Shown here one piece after another: positions 16,501-24,117 of a stretch of DNA of 64,000 nt; position 1 is the stretch's first letter, and every line of letters starts with the position of its first letter. Origin of the DNA: Streptomyces rapamycinicus NRRL 5491 (GTDB taxonomy: Bacteria > Actinomycetota > Actinomycetes > Streptomycetales > Streptomycetaceae); assembly GCF_024298965.1 (NCBI RefSeq), contig NZ_CP085193.1, positions 6,572,001 through 6,636,000 on the forward strand, written 5' to 3'. The translations under genes were made by a program, and so were the position numbers. The notes beneath the pieces were generated by a model, which saw only the letters and a program-made list of their open reading frames with translations, had not been told where the DNA came from and ran no database searches.

Positions 16501-17836
16501 TCACCGCCTCGCGCAACTCGGCTGTGGTCAGCGGCCCGAGCACCATGTGCCGGTGCTGGAGCGCGTCGGCCAGTTCGGGGTAGCCCAGGCACAGCTCGTA
16601 GAAGTCGGCGCGGATGCCGAGGACGACGAGCACGGGGGGCGGCTCACCGGGGCCGGCGGGGGTGCAGGCGGCGTGGAGGAGCTGGATGAACGTACGCCGG
16701 TCGGCCTCGCCCGAGCCGAGGGTGAACGCCTCCTCGAACTGGTCCACGATCATGACGGGGCGGGCGTCGGAGGACGGCGTCTCGCGGTCCGCCCATGCGG
16801 TGACGGCCTCGCGGACCGTGTGGGCGAATTGTGGGGTGCCGGGTTCGGCGGCTGGTTCGTATGCCGTTGGTTCGTAGGCGGCCGGTTCGTGTGTGGCTGG
16901 ATTGTTTGCTGTCGGTTTGTCTGGTGTTGATTTGTTCGCTGTTGGCGCGTCTGCTGTCGGTGTGTCTGTTGTTGGCGCGTCCGCTGTCGGCGCGTCCGCT
17001 GGTGGGCCGTCAGCCGCCCGTCCGTCCGCGTCCGTGTCCGCGTCGGCGTCCGGTTCCGCGTCAGCGTCCGCCTCCGGATCCGGTTCGTCCGTTTCCGGTT
17101 CCTCCGTCGTGGGGACCACACGCGCGAGTTCGGGGATATGGCGGACCAGCTCCGCGAGCGGGTCGCCGCCCGGTACGAGTTGCAGTACACCCCTCGCCCG
17201 GCTGTCCCCGTCGCCCGGCGCCCCGGTGCGCAGCGCGGGCACCAGACCGGCGTTCAGCAGCGAGGACTTCCCCGCCCCCGAGGCGCCCACGAGCACGACC
17301 AGGCCGCCCGTCTTCTCCGCCGCGTGCAGCTGGGTGACGAGGGCGTCCGTGCTCCGCTCCCGGCCGAAGAACCACCGGGCGTCCTGCCGGCGGTACGAGG
17401 CCAGCCCCCGGTACGGGCATACGCCGCCGGGGACCGCCGGACCCTCAACCGGGGGCCCTTCCTCTTCTTCGGCGGCCGGGGCGGGCCGTTCGCCGACCGG
17501 GTCGGCCAGCGCACGCTCCCACAGCCGCTGCCAGCGGGCCATGTCGTACAGGCCCGGGGACACCGGCACGGGCCGCGAGCGCCGTGCGTCGGGTATCAGG
17601 ACATGCAGGACGGCCGCGAGGGCGGCGAATTGGGCGGGTGCGTTCTTCGCTCGTCGCCAGTCGCTGATCCGCTGGGCGGAGACCCGTACGGGACGCCCCC
17701 GCTCATCGGTCCGCTGGAGTCGGACGACCGCCTCGGCCACGCTCTTGAGGGGAGGATTACCGGCCTCCCTGTACAGCAGTGCGAGGCGTTCCGCGAAGGC
17801 TATGCGTGCCCCCGAGTCGGAACTCAAGGTCTCCAC
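13583..17836 (-). CDS. HTH - STAND NTPase - transmembrane - 14 WD40 repeat protein
   Basis: 1417 residues. Residues ~1-90 form an HTH-like domain (VSAQRISDWRRAKNAPAQFA). From ~150 a STAND NTPase begins, with Walker A GASGAGKSSLL (~185), Walker B PVMIVDQFEEAF (~350) and a winged-helix region. A low-complexity acidic then PTAD-rich insertion lies between Walker A and B (~240-335). One transmembrane helix (ALVALAVLAAGTAVVAW) is at ~685-705, then 14 WD40 units (FSPDGRTLASGS..VRLWDV type) from ~763 to ~1400. These are enough for two seven-bladed propellers. Known relatives are signal-transducing or defence NTPases in which the repeats sense a ligand. The start is GTG 17836, weakly supported. Confidence 0.88.
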   Translation of the reverse strand: METLSSDSGARIAFAERLALLYREAGNPPLKSVAEAVVRLQRTDERGRPVRVSAQRISDWRRAKNAPAQFAALAAVLHVLIPDARRSRPVPVSPGLYDMARWQRLWERALADPVGERPAPAAEEEEGPPVEGPAVPGGVCPYRGLASYRRQDARWFFGRERSTDALVTQLHAAEKTGGLVVLVGASGAGKSSLLNAGLVPALRTGAPGDGDSRARGVLQLVPGGDPLAELVRHIPELARVVPTTEEPETDEPDPEADADAEPDADADTDADGRAADGPPADAPTADAPTTDTPTADAPTANKSTPDKPTANNPATHEPAAYEPTAYEPAAEPGTPQFAHTVREAVTAWADRETPSSDARPVMIVDQFEEAFTLGSGEADRRTFIQLLHAACTPAGPGEPPPVLVVLGIRADFYELCLGYPELADALQHRHMVLGPLTTAELREAVTGPAKAVGLELEPGLAELIVREVSADGPRGTHDAGVLPLLSHALLATWQRRKGGRLTLAGYRAAGGIQGAVAATAERAWSSLDSEARTAARLLLLRLVRLGEDTQATRRRGTRHQLARESTDPGKTQESLETLVRARLVTLDAETVEITHEALLHAWPRLRDWIDEDRNDHLVRQRLEEDGRSWEGSNRDSSLLYRGSRLEQAHTWAKTAGGTYLTRSAVEFLAASVRLRRRTVWLRRGAVSALVALAVLAAGTAVVAWQQRDDAVFEQVVTEADRFQNTDPSLSAQLALVAHDLRPHDEATRNRLLSVVNAPLATPLHGHTGAVYLTSFSPNGQLLATASYDRTVRLWDVKDRTRPKPLGKPLTGHTSWVSSAVFSPDGKTLASAGDDGTIRLWDVRDPRHPRRLGAPLSRHDGTIYLLAFSPDGRTLATATENRVVRLWDMRRPDRPKAIGALTGATAAVRSVAFSPDGRTLAAGGDDASIRLWNMADPRRPKRIGEVLTGHKDLIHSVAFSPDGRTLASGSADNTVRLWDVGDPRHAEPLGSPLTGHIGPIWSVSFSPDGSMLAVASQDSTASLWNVSDPAYPSQVGEPLAGSSGEMYALGFSPDGRTLATGSGDNTVRLWSIPTSDMVGRIGVFRPDGRVLATAGRDEKVRLWNVDDPNRPVPLGEPFDPGEGSVRELTFTPDGHTLAMMTGDRQVRLWNVTDPTRPVPYKPPVPLRTRFAGALAFTPDGRMMATAYNDNTIQLWNVSDPSHVRRLGKPLTGHRGYVNTLVFTPDGRTLASGSADNTIRLWKVTDPRHATPRGGPVTGHLGPVNALVFSPDGHTLASGSDDNTVRLWNVTDPGRVTRLRSPLTGHTDAIVSLTFSQDGDTLASGGNDNAVRLWDVTVPSKATSIGQSLSPNAKTGNFLSFSPHSRMLGVSSGADTVRLWSLDVEEAERRICSMTRGVLTPEKWDEYLSRLSYTPPCGQ

Positions 17837-18293
17837 TCCTTACTTCCCCCGCGCTGGACATCCGGACCGGAAAACTCACTTTATATGGCTGACCAGCGGA
17901 GAAACCGGCGGCGTGATACCGGAACCTCCTCGGTGGGAGGCGCAGCTGGCAGGATCATGGCGCGATAGCGCATCCACCACGAGCCGTCCAGCCAGGCCAT
18001 CAGCTCAGCGCACGGAGAGACAACCCATGGCACCGCATGTTCTCGGTCAGCTTTCGCCGCGGTCACGAGACGGTGGTCACCGGCGCGTCGCGTGAGCCCC
18101 GGAGATCCGTGAAGCCGCTCCCCTCGGGGACGGCGGTCGTGTCGACCACGGATCCGGCCCCCCGATCCGCACCCGTATGGCGCGGATCGGCACCGCTCCA
18201 GCGTTCGGCACCGGTCCCCACGAGGGGAGGGACCGGCGCCGGACGTTGTGGCGGTTCTGTCGTCTCTGCTACGTCTCTGTCGTCCCCGCTACG
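17837..18293. other. 457-bp region without a convincing gene
   Basis: It contains the putative upstream region of the STAND gene, a 61-codon minus-strand frame (17881-18066) without a good start signal, and a GC-rich inverted repeat CGGCACCGGTCCC / GGGACCGGCGCCG near 18208-18238 that may terminate the minus-strand gene 18294-18524. I see no RNA gene or recognisable promoter. Confidence 0.5.
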
Positions 18294-18524
18294 TCATCTG
18301 GGCGCGGCGGGCCAGTCGCCGGGGCCGCCGCCGTTCCATTCGATCAGCGCGGGGTTGTCGAGGGGCGCGTCCTCTTCCATCACACCCGCGCGGTGCAGGA
18401 GCCGCCGGAGCTCGTCCGGGCTCACCACCACTCCGACGTCGGCGCCGTCGATCAGCACACGGCGGCGGCCGTCCAGCGGTTCGTCCACCACGACGCGAGG
18501 CGGGGCCGGGGTCTTGTCCTCCAT
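18294..18524 (-). CDS. small hypothetical protein
   Basis: 76 residues, ATG 18524. Predicted soluble and acidic: VVVDEPLDGRRRVLIDGADVGVVVSPDELRRLLHRAGV followed by DNPALIEWNGGGPGDWP. The regular beta-hairpin then helix pattern and codon use look like real coding sequence. I do not recognise a characterised family. The gene is isolated between two non-coding gaps. Confidence 0.6.
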   Translation of the reverse strand: MEDKTPAPPRVVVDEPLDGRRRVLIDGADVGVVVSPDELRRLLHRAGVMEEDAPLDNPALIEWNGGGPGDWPAAPR

Positions 18525-18647
18525 CAGTCTCCTAGCGGGGGGACCACTGGCTTCAGCCGGTGGGGGAATCGCATCCCTGGGCCATGATATTTTCCTCTTG
18601 TCCCGGAAGGGATCGGTTTGGGCTGGACCGCCACCTTCGGGTTGGAA

Positions 18648-18673
18648 GCTCCCCCTCCTTCAGGCGGGGGAGC
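18648..18673. repeat. short hairpin resembling an IS200/IS605-type terminus
   Basis: GCTCCCCC-TCCTTCAGGC-GGGGGAGC: 8-bp perfect arms. Hairpins containing CTTCAGGCGGGGGAG end many IS200/IS605-like elements in Streptomyces, but no TnpA or TnpB remnant is present here, so it could be a decayed end, a MITE or a simple terminator. Confidence 0.4.
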
Positions 18674-18760
18674 GGAGTCACAGGACCAGGCTCGCCGCTT
18701 CCGGCCCCGACCGCACCTCGGGCGGGACATGCCGGGGCCGACGCAAGAGAAGTCTGGAAG

Positions 18761-18811
18761 ACACGACGGAGGGCCTGGGACCGGTCACCGGTCCCAGGCC
18801 CTCCGTCGTGT
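18761..18811. terminator. long perfect hairpin, terminator of the Cys-rich gene
   Basis: 25-bp perfect arms (ACACGACGGAGGGCCTGGGA + CCGGT and its complement) around a single base, 22 bp downstream of the minus-strand gene 18833-18958. Probably bidirectional. Confidence 0.85.
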
Positions 18812-18832
18812 CGGTTGTATCGGTCGCGCCGG

Positions 18833-18958
18833 TCAGCCGCAGTTGCCGCCGCACTGGCACGGGCCGCCGGACTGACAGCCGCAGCCGCAGCCCGAGCCGC
18901 AGCCGCATGCGCCGACGGGGTGGGTCGGAGCGGGTTCGGGCTTGGAGAGGTCCGCCAT
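18833..18958 (-). CDS. 41-residue Cys/Gly-rich peptide, metallothionein-like
   Basis: The ATG at 18958 is preceded by GAGGAGGAG at ideal spacing, and the frame ends in TGA 18833 before a strong terminator. The sequence is MADLSKPEPAPTHP followed by a tail with eight Cys (VGACGCGSGCGCGC, GGPCQCGGNCG). Dense CxC and CxxxC pairs suggest metal binding; no enzymatic domain. Too short for ordinary gene finding, but the ribosome-binding site, stop and terminator frame it convincingly. A Gly-Cys-rich structural or modified peptide is an alternative. Confidence 0.75.
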   Translation of the reverse strand: MADLSKPEPAPTHPVGACGCGSGCGCGCQSGGPCQCGGNCG

Positions 18959-19106
18959 GCGTCTCCTCCTCGGGAGGGGTCACGTCACCTGCTGCTCATG
19001 GTGCCGACGACCCGGCGGCCGGGCGCAGGGGCGCGTCGACGGCGCGTTGATGCACACCGTCGCAGACGCTCACGCTCCGTAGCCGCTCGCGCCTGCGCAC
19101 GGTCAT

Positions 19107-19155
19107 GCTCACGCCCCTTTGGCGCTCACGCCCCTTTGGCGCTCACGCCCCTTCG
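19107..19155. repeat. 17-bp direct repeat x3 over the phoU stop codon
   Basis: GCTCACGCCCCTTTGGC at 19107-19123 and 19124-19140, then GCTCACGCCCCTTCGAC at 19141-19157. Each unit contains TCA, i.e. the TGA stop of phoU read on the minus strand; the functional stop (19143-19145) is in the third unit. Confidence 0.9.
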
Positions 19156-19823
19156 ACATCCCCCTGCGGGGATATCTCGTCGGCGTGCTCACCGGTGACC
19201 AGGTAGACCACGCGCTTGGCGACCGAGACCGCGTGGTCCGCGAACCGCTCGTAGTAGCGGCCCAGCAGCGTGACATCCACGGCCGTCTCGATGCCGTGCT
19301 TCCAGCGGTCGTCCATCAGGTGCTGGAAGAGGGTGCGGTGCAGCAGGTCCATCGCGTCGTCGTCCTGCTCCAGCTGGAGCGCGAGGTCGACGTCCTTGGT
19401 GATGATGACCTCGGCGGCCTTCGCCATCAGCCGCTGGGCGAGCTGGCCCATCTCCAGGATCGTGGCGTGCAGATCGTGCGGCACGGCCGAGTTCGGGAAG
19501 CGGAGCCGGGCCAGCTTGGCGACATGCTGCGCGAGGTCGCCGGAGCGCTCCAGATCGGCGCTCATCCGCAGGCTGGTCACCACGATCCGCAGATCGGTGG
19601 CGACCGGCTGCTGCCGGGCGAGCAGGGCTATCGCCCGTCCCTCCAGGTCCCGCTGCAGATCATCGACCTTCTCATCGGCGGCGATGACGCTCTCGGCGAG
19701 CTTGAGGTCCGCGTCGAGAATGGCAGTGGTGGCACGGCCGATGGCCGAACCGACGAGCCGGGCCATGTCGACCAGGCCGTCCCCGATCGAATCAAGCTCC
19801 TCGTGGTACGCGTCCCGCATCAC
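19143..19823 (-). CDS. phoU: phosphate transport/signalling regulator PhoU
   Basis: 226 residues, all helical, with the duplicated PhoU domain: RDAYHEELDSIGDGLVDMARLVG and AIARATT-type helix in the first half, DLRIVVTSLRMSADLERSGDLAQHVAKLA in the second (ExxxDxxxH/N metal-binding signatures). PhoU inhibits phosphate-starvation signalling via the Pst transporter and PhoR-type kinase. It is divergent from the kinase gene, with PHO boxes in the shared 321-bp region, the arrangement known in Streptomyces. Its 3' end is triplicated. Confidence 0.95.
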   Translation of the reverse strand: MMRDAYHEELDSIGDGLVDMARLVGSAIGRATTAILDADLKLAESVIAADEKVDDLQRDLEGRAIALLARQQPVATDLRIVVTSLRMSADLERSGDLAQHVAKLARLRFPNSAVPHDLHATILEMGQLAQRLMAKAAEVIITKDVDLALQLEQDDDAMDLLHRTLFQHLMDDRWKHGIETAVDVTLLGRYYERFADHAVSVAKRVVYLVTGEHADEISPQGDVEGA

Positions 19824-19964
19824 TGACCTCTTTCACTGACTCTCGGTGACGATCTTTGACAGGCTCTGACAGGTTTCCTGGCAGTTCTCCGTGGCTCATG
19901 CCCCGGGGCCTCACACTTCCACGCTCCGGCCGAAACGCGTCCGCTTCCGGCATCGGGCGTTAAT

Positions 19965-19986
19965 CACACCTGATGCCCAGGTGAAC
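19965..19986 (-). promoter_or_regulatory. PHO box 1 (PhoP binding direct repeats)
   Basis: On the minus strand two 11-bp units, GTTCACCTGGG then CATCAGGTGTG, match the Streptomyces PHO box consensus (GTTCACC plus four bases). Located about 140 bp upstream of phoU. Confidence 0.75.
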
Positions 19987-20038
19987 TCTCGGCAACGCGG
20001 CCCCGGCTGCCCCGTGTGAGGCCCGCTCGACGAAACGT

Positions 20039-20071
20039 CCGGAGTGAACCGATACCGACTCCTCGGTGAAC
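20039..20071 (-). promoter_or_regulatory. PHO box 2, three 11-bp direct repeats
   Basis: Minus strand: GTTCACCGAGG, AGTCGGTATCG, GTTCACTCCGG. The outer units are good PHO half sites and the middle one is degenerate. It lies 74 bp before the kinase start, in position to control the phoRP operon autoregulatorily as well as phoU. The 17-mer GTGAACTCTCGGCAACG is repeated beside both boxes (19981, 20066). Confidence 0.75.
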
Positions 20072-20144
20072 TCTCGGCAACGTCTGACCGAGGGGATCGT
20101 CACGGGGCTGTGGAGGGGTCTCGCCGCCCGCATAACCTGGATGC

Positions 20145-21440
20145 ATGAACGTGAACGCGGCGATCGCCGCAGTGGCGGCGCTCGCCGGGTTGTGCACCGG
20201 CGTCATCGCCATGCTGGCGTTCCGCTGGAGCGAGCGTGAACAGGCGAAGCCTACGCGCTCCTCGCTGCATACCGACGCAGTGCTGCCGCCCGGCGTGGAC
20301 ACAGTGTTGTCGGTACTGCGTTCCTCGGCCGTCGTCCTCGACGAAGCGGACGCCGTCGTCAAGGCGAGCTCGGCCGCGTACGCGCTGGGCCTGGTGCGCG
20401 GCGGCAAACTGGCCGTCGAGCCGATGCTGGCGATGGCCCGCGACACCCGGCGGGACGGCGAGATCCGGCAGATCGAGCTCGATCTGCCGCGCCGCGGCAC
20501 CGGCCGGGGCGGCGACGCGCTCGCCGTCTCCGCCAGAGTGGCCCCGCTGGGCTCCCGGCTGGTCCTGCTGCTCGTCGAGGACCTCACCGAGGCCCGCCGG
20601 ATCGAGGCCGTACGACGCGACTTCGTCGCCAACGTCAGCCATGAGCTCAAGACCCCCGTCGGCGCGCTGTCCCTGCTGTCCGAGGCCGTGATGGACGCGT
20701 CCGACGACCCGGAGGCGGTCACCCGCTTCGCCGGGCGGATGCAGGTCGAGGCCACCCGCCTGACCAGCCTGGTCCAGGAGCTCATCGACCTCTCCCGGGT
20801 GCAGAACGACGACCCGCTGGAGGACGCCGAACCGGTCCGGGTGGACGAGCTCGTCGCCGAGGCCATCGACCGGTGCCGCCACCAGGCGGGCACCAAACAG
20901 ATCACGATGGCCACGGGCGGCACCGCCGATCTGCACGTCTGGGGCAACCGCGGCCAGCTGGCCGCCGCGCTCGGCAATCTCGTCGAGAACGCGGTCAACT
21001 ACAGCCCGGCCCGCACCCGCGTCGGCATCGCCGCCCGCCGAATCCCCGCGACCGGCGGGGACCTGATCGAGATCGCCGTGACCGACCAGGGCATAGGCAT
21101 CTCCGAGAAGGACCGCGAGCGGATCTTCGAGCGCTTCTACCGGGTCGACCCGGCCCGCTCGCGGCAGACCGGCGGGACCGGGCTCGGGCTCGCCATCGTC
21201 AAGCATGTGGCCGCCTCGCACGGCGGGGAGGTCACCGTGTGGAGCGCCGAGGGACAGGGCTCCACCTTCACCCTGAGACTCCCGGAAGCCGGTGCGGCGC
21301 GGGACCGGGACCGCTCGCGGAGCGAGACGCGCGAGTCGAGCGAGTCGTACGACACCGGAGACCTCGATGGCGAGGACCACGGCCGGCCGTACGAGACCTT
21401 CACCAATGAACCACTCTCAGCCCCGGAGGTCCTTCCGTGA
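20145..21440 (+). CDS. phoR: phosphate-sensing histidine kinase PhoR/SenX3
   Basis: 431 residues. A single N-terminal membrane segment (AIAAVAALAGLCTGVIAMLAF), then a PAS-like sensor (~50-150), an HK dimerisation domain with FVANVSHELKTPVGALSLL (phospho-acceptor His), and the ATPase domain with N box NLVENAVNYS, G1 DQGIGISEKDRERIFERFYRVD and G2 GTGLGLAIVKHVAASHGG. It autophosphorylates and passes phosphate to the adjacent regulator under phosphate limitation. The stop overlaps the regulator start (GTGA), so they are translationally coupled. Confidence 0.95.
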   Translation: MNVNAAIAAVAALAGLCTGVIAMLAFRWSEREQAKPTRSSLHTDAVLPPGVDTVLSVLRSSAVVLDEADAVVKASSAAYALGLVRGGKLAVEPMLAMARDTRRDGEIRQIELDLPRRGTGRGGDALAVSARVAPLGSRLVLLLVEDLTEARRIEAVRRDFVANVSHELKTPVGALSLLSEAVMDASDDPEAVTRFAGRMQVEATRLTSLVQELIDLSRVQNDDPLEDAEPVRVDELVAEAIDRCRHQAGTKQITMATGGTADLHVWGNRGQLAAALGNLVENAVNYSPARTRVGIAARRIPATGGDLIEIAVTDQGIGISEKDRERIFERFYRVDPARSRQTGGTGLGLAIVKHVAASHGGEVTVWSAEGQGSTFTLRLPEAGAARDRDRSRSETRESSESYDTGDLDGEDHGRPYETFTNEPLSAPEVLP

Positions 21441-22117
21441 CCCGAGTTCTGGTCGTCGAGGACGAGGAATCGTTCAGCGACGCGTTGTCGTACATGCTTC
21501 GCAAGGAGGGATTCGAGGTCGCGATCGCGACCACCGGCCCCGAGGGGCTCGATGAGTTCGAGCGGAACGGCGCCGACCTGGTGCTGCTCGACCTGATGCT
21601 GCCGGGCCTGCCCGGTACGGAGGTCTGTCGCCAGCTGCGCGGCCGGTCCAATGTCCCGGTGATCATGGTGACCGCCAAGGACAGCGAGATCGACAAGGTG
21701 GTCGGGCTGGAAATAGGCGCCGACGACTATGTGACCAAGCCCTTCTCCTCGCGCGAGCTGGTCGCCCGGATCAGAGCCGTGCTGCGCCGCCGCGGTGAGC
21801 CGGAGGAGATCGCCCCGGCCGCCCTGGAGGCCGGACCGGTCCGGATGGACGTCGACCGGCACGTGGTCACGGTCGGCGGCGGCAAGGTGGACCTCCCGCT
21901 GAAGGAGTTCGACCTGCTGGAGATGCTGCTCCGCAACGCGGGCCGGGTGCTGACCCGTATGCAGCTGATCGACCGCGTCTGGGGCGCGGACTACGTGGGC
22001 GACACCAAGACCCTCGACGTCCACGTCAAGCGCCTCCGGGCCAAGATCGAGCCCGACCCGGGCGCGCCTCGGTACCTGGTGACGGTGCGGGGTCTGGGCT
22101 ACAAGTTCGAGCCGTAA
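21437..22117 (+). CDS. phoP: OmpR-family response regulator PhoP/RegX3
   Basis: 226 residues from GTG 21437. Receiver domain: LVVEDEESF (acidic pocket), ADLVLLDLMLPGLPG (phosphorylated Asp) and VTAKDS..DDYVTKPFS (switch Lys). Winged HTH: LPLKEFDLLEMLLRNAGRVL, VWGADYVGDTKTLDVHVKRLRAKIEPDPGAPRYLVTVRGLGYKF. It binds PHO boxes to activate phosphate scavenging and represses nitrogen and antibiotic genes in Streptomyces. A strong terminator follows. Confidence 0.96.
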   Translation: MTRVLVVEDEESFSDALSYMLRKEGFEVAIATTGPEGLDEFERNGADLVLLDLMLPGLPGTEVCRQLRGRSNVPVIMVTAKDSEIDKVVGLEIGADDYVTKPFSSRELVARIRAVLRRRGEPEEIAPAALEAGPVRMDVDRHVVTVGGGKVDLPLKEFDLLEMLLRNAGRVLTRMQLIDRVWGADYVGDTKTLDVHVKRLRAKIEPDPGAPRYLVTVRGLGYKFEP

Positions 22118-22126
22118 ACCGGCTCA

Positions 22127-22170
22127 TGCGTGAGGGCGGCCCTGGAAAGGTCCAGGGCCGCCCTCACGCA
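22127..22170. terminator. bidirectional terminator between phoP and the lipoprotein gene
   Basis: 20-bp perfect arms (TGCGTGAGGGCGGCCCTGGA / TCCAGGGCCGCCCTCACGCA) around a 4-base loop, 10 bp after phoP and 15 bp after the convergent gene. Confidence 0.92.
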
Positions 22171-22184
22171 TGCCTGGGCGGGTC

Positions 22185-22892
22185 TCAGTGACCGCCGCCG
22201 TTCGGGGTGGGCTCGCCGGAGGCGATGCCGTTGGGGGCGCCGCTGCTCTGCTCGCCGCCGGGCTGGCCGCTCGCCGTGCCCGACGGGGTGCCAGAGGGCG
22301 TACCACTGGCGGTGCCGCTGGGCTTACCGCTCGGCTTGCCGCTGGGCGTCGCCGGGCCCGTCGGCTTGGCGGTCGGCAGTTCGGACGGGCCCCAGCCCTT
22401 GAAGTAGCTCTTCGCCGGGACCACGAACGCGGTGATCGGGATGTTGCCGGTCGAGCTGAGGTCGAAGACGACCCGCTGCGCGTTGCCGTCCTGGGTGGCC
22501 TCGCGCCCGTCGCTGACGACGGCGGAGGCGTTGCCCTCGCCGCCGAAGGCCACCGAGCCGCCGCGCGGGACCACGACCGGGCCCTTGCCCTTGGCCGGGG
22601 AGAGCTTCACCCGAGCGCTGGTGCCGGGGAGGGTGATGGCCTTGACGGTCTGGTCGTTCTTGCCGTTGTTGAAGATCCGGCCGGTGACGACGGCCGGGCC
22701 CTCGGCGGTGCGGTCCGGCTGGGTCACCACGGTGGCGTTCTGGATCTTGATGTCCCCGACGGACGTCGCGGCGTTGTCGGGTTTGACCCCCAGCGTCTGC
22801 GCGTCGTTCCCCGCCGCGCAGGCGGAGAGCGGGGCGATCGAGACCACGATGGCGGCTGCGGCGAGGGCGCCGCGTCGAAGGCTGCTGCTCAC
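22185..22892 (-). CDS. lipoprotein, DUF461/PCuAC-like
   Basis: 235 residues. The signal peptide ends in a lipobox LSAC (APLSACAAGND), so the mature protein is lipid-anchored at Cys ~25. The domain (~40-175) has NATVVTQPDRTAEGPAVVTG, VVPRGGSVAFGGEGNAS and IPITAFVVPAKSYFKGW, resembling the DUF461 beta-sandwich (copper-chaperone PCuAC relatives). The metal ligands of true PCuAC are not evident. The tail is PSGKPSG/TASGTPSG repeats. The convergent position next to phoRP is conserved in Streptomyces. Confidence 0.82.
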   Translation of the reverse strand: MSSSLRRGALAAAAIVVSIAPLSACAAGNDAQTLGVKPDNAATSVGDIKIQNATVVTQPDRTAEGPAVVTGRIFNNGKNDQTVKAITLPGTSARVKLSPAKGKGPVVVPRGGSVAFGGEGNASAVVSDGREATQDGNAQRVVFDLSSTGNIPITAFVVPAKSYFKGWGPSELPTAKPTGPATPSGKPSGKPSGTASGTPSGTPSGTASGQPGGEQSSGAPNGIASGEPTPNGGGH

Positions 22893-23546
22893 GGCGGCGG
22901 CATCTCCTAGGACGAGGTAAAGGTTGGATCAGCGCGCTTAGATTACCGATCCGCCCTCTTCGGCTCGCACCCGACCCGCCCCTAGGCGATCGGCCCCGGG
23001 GCGGCACGCCCGTACGCCGCCGGTTCCGGCGTGGTTCCGGCGTGGTTCAGGTGTGGTCCCGGTGGGTTCCGGTGTGGTTCCGGCGCGCTTCCCCGCGTGC
23101 GTTACGCGGTCCGTGCGGCGCCGTCCCGAAGTCCCGAATATCGGCTCGACCGGTCGCGCGGGAGATTATCGGTAAGGAATCCATGCATGTCCGAGAATTG
23201 ATCACAGACTTGATCCGCTCTGCGTGATCAACTCCGTGATCAATTCGCGAATCGGGGCCGGATCCCTCGCTCCTGATCCGAACGGAGTAGCGGAAGTCCA
23301 TCGACTGGACTCCGGCAAAACGGGACGTAGGACCACTCGTCCGGGCTTCTTCCGACGCGTAACGGGTGGGTTTCGGGGTGCCCGGACAGCCGCTCCCACC
23401 TGCGAATACCCGGTTCCGCAGGCCTCGTGCAGCACGTCCCTGCCGCACTTGTCAAGCCCCGAGATATGCCCTGACCTGCGAAAACGCCATTCAGAAGAAG
23501 GCGTTCCCGTGTTACCCTGGATAGCCACGGAAGGGGTACCTGTCAC
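22893..23546. promoter_or_regulatory. 654-bp upstream region of carD with TGATC-rich inverted repeat
   Basis: No credible gene. At 23195-23246 GAATTGATCA and TGATCAATTC are 10-bp inverted arms 32 bp apart, with two more TGATC copies between them (four in all). GC-rich GGTTCCGGYGTGGTTC repeats lie at 23024-23090. The carD promoter should lie near 23490-23530, but I cannot fix its -10. Confidence 0.55.
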
Positions 23547-24029
23547 ATGACGTTCAAGGTTGGCGACACCGTGGTCTATCCCCATCACGGGGCCGCGCTG
23601 ATCGAGGCCATCGAAACTCGCCAGATCAAAGGCGTGGACAAGACCTACTTGGTGCTGAAGGTCGCCCAGGGTGACCTGACGGTTCGTGTGCCGGCGGACA
23701 ATGCGGAGTTCGTCGGTGTGCGTGATGTGGTCGGCCAGGACGGGCTGGACCGGGTCTTCGAGGTGCTGCGCGCACCGTATGCGGAAGAACCGACTAACTG
23801 GTCCCGTCGCTACAAGGCAAATCTCGAGAAGCTCGCCTCCGGCGATGTGATCAAGGTTGCCGAGGTCGTGCGTGACCTGTGGCGCCGAGAGCGTGAGCGC
23901 GGACTCTCCGCCGGTGAGAAGCGCATGCTCGCCAAGGCCCGCCAGATCCTGGTGAGCGAGCTCGCCCTCGCCGAGAGCACCAACGAGGACAAGGCCGAGG
24001 CCCTGCTCGACGAGGTTCTCGCGTCCTGA
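23547..24029 (+). CDS. carD: CarD-family RNA polymerase-binding transcription factor
   Basis: 160 residues. The N-terminal Tudor-like RNAP interaction domain is [20 protein letters not shown] with [19 protein letters not shown]. The C-terminal helical DNA-binding domain is [44 protein letters not shown]. It binds the RNAP beta subunit and stabilises open complexes, chiefly at rRNA and growth promoters. ATG start. Position upstream of ispD-ispF is conserved in actinomycetes. Confidence 0.96.
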   Translation: MTFKVGDTVVYPHHGAALIEAIETRQIKGVDKTYLVLKVAQGDLTVRVPADNAEFVGVRDVVGQDGLDRVFEVLRAPYAEEPTNWSRRYKANLEKLASGDVIKVAEVVRDLWRRERERGLSAGEKRMLAKARQILVSELALAESTNEDKAEALLDEVLAS

Positions 24030-24117
24030 CAAATCAATGCCGTGGTGCCCGAGTGACTCAGACGTGAATTCCCGCTAAATCGTCTGTCGCCGGGCGCTGC
24101 GGCATGTGTACGCGCCG

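Noticed and set aside
17881..18066. 61-codon minus-strand ORF upstream of the STAND gene
   Set aside because: Some protein-like character (SPCAELMAWLDGSWWMRY), but no convincing start signal and no known family.
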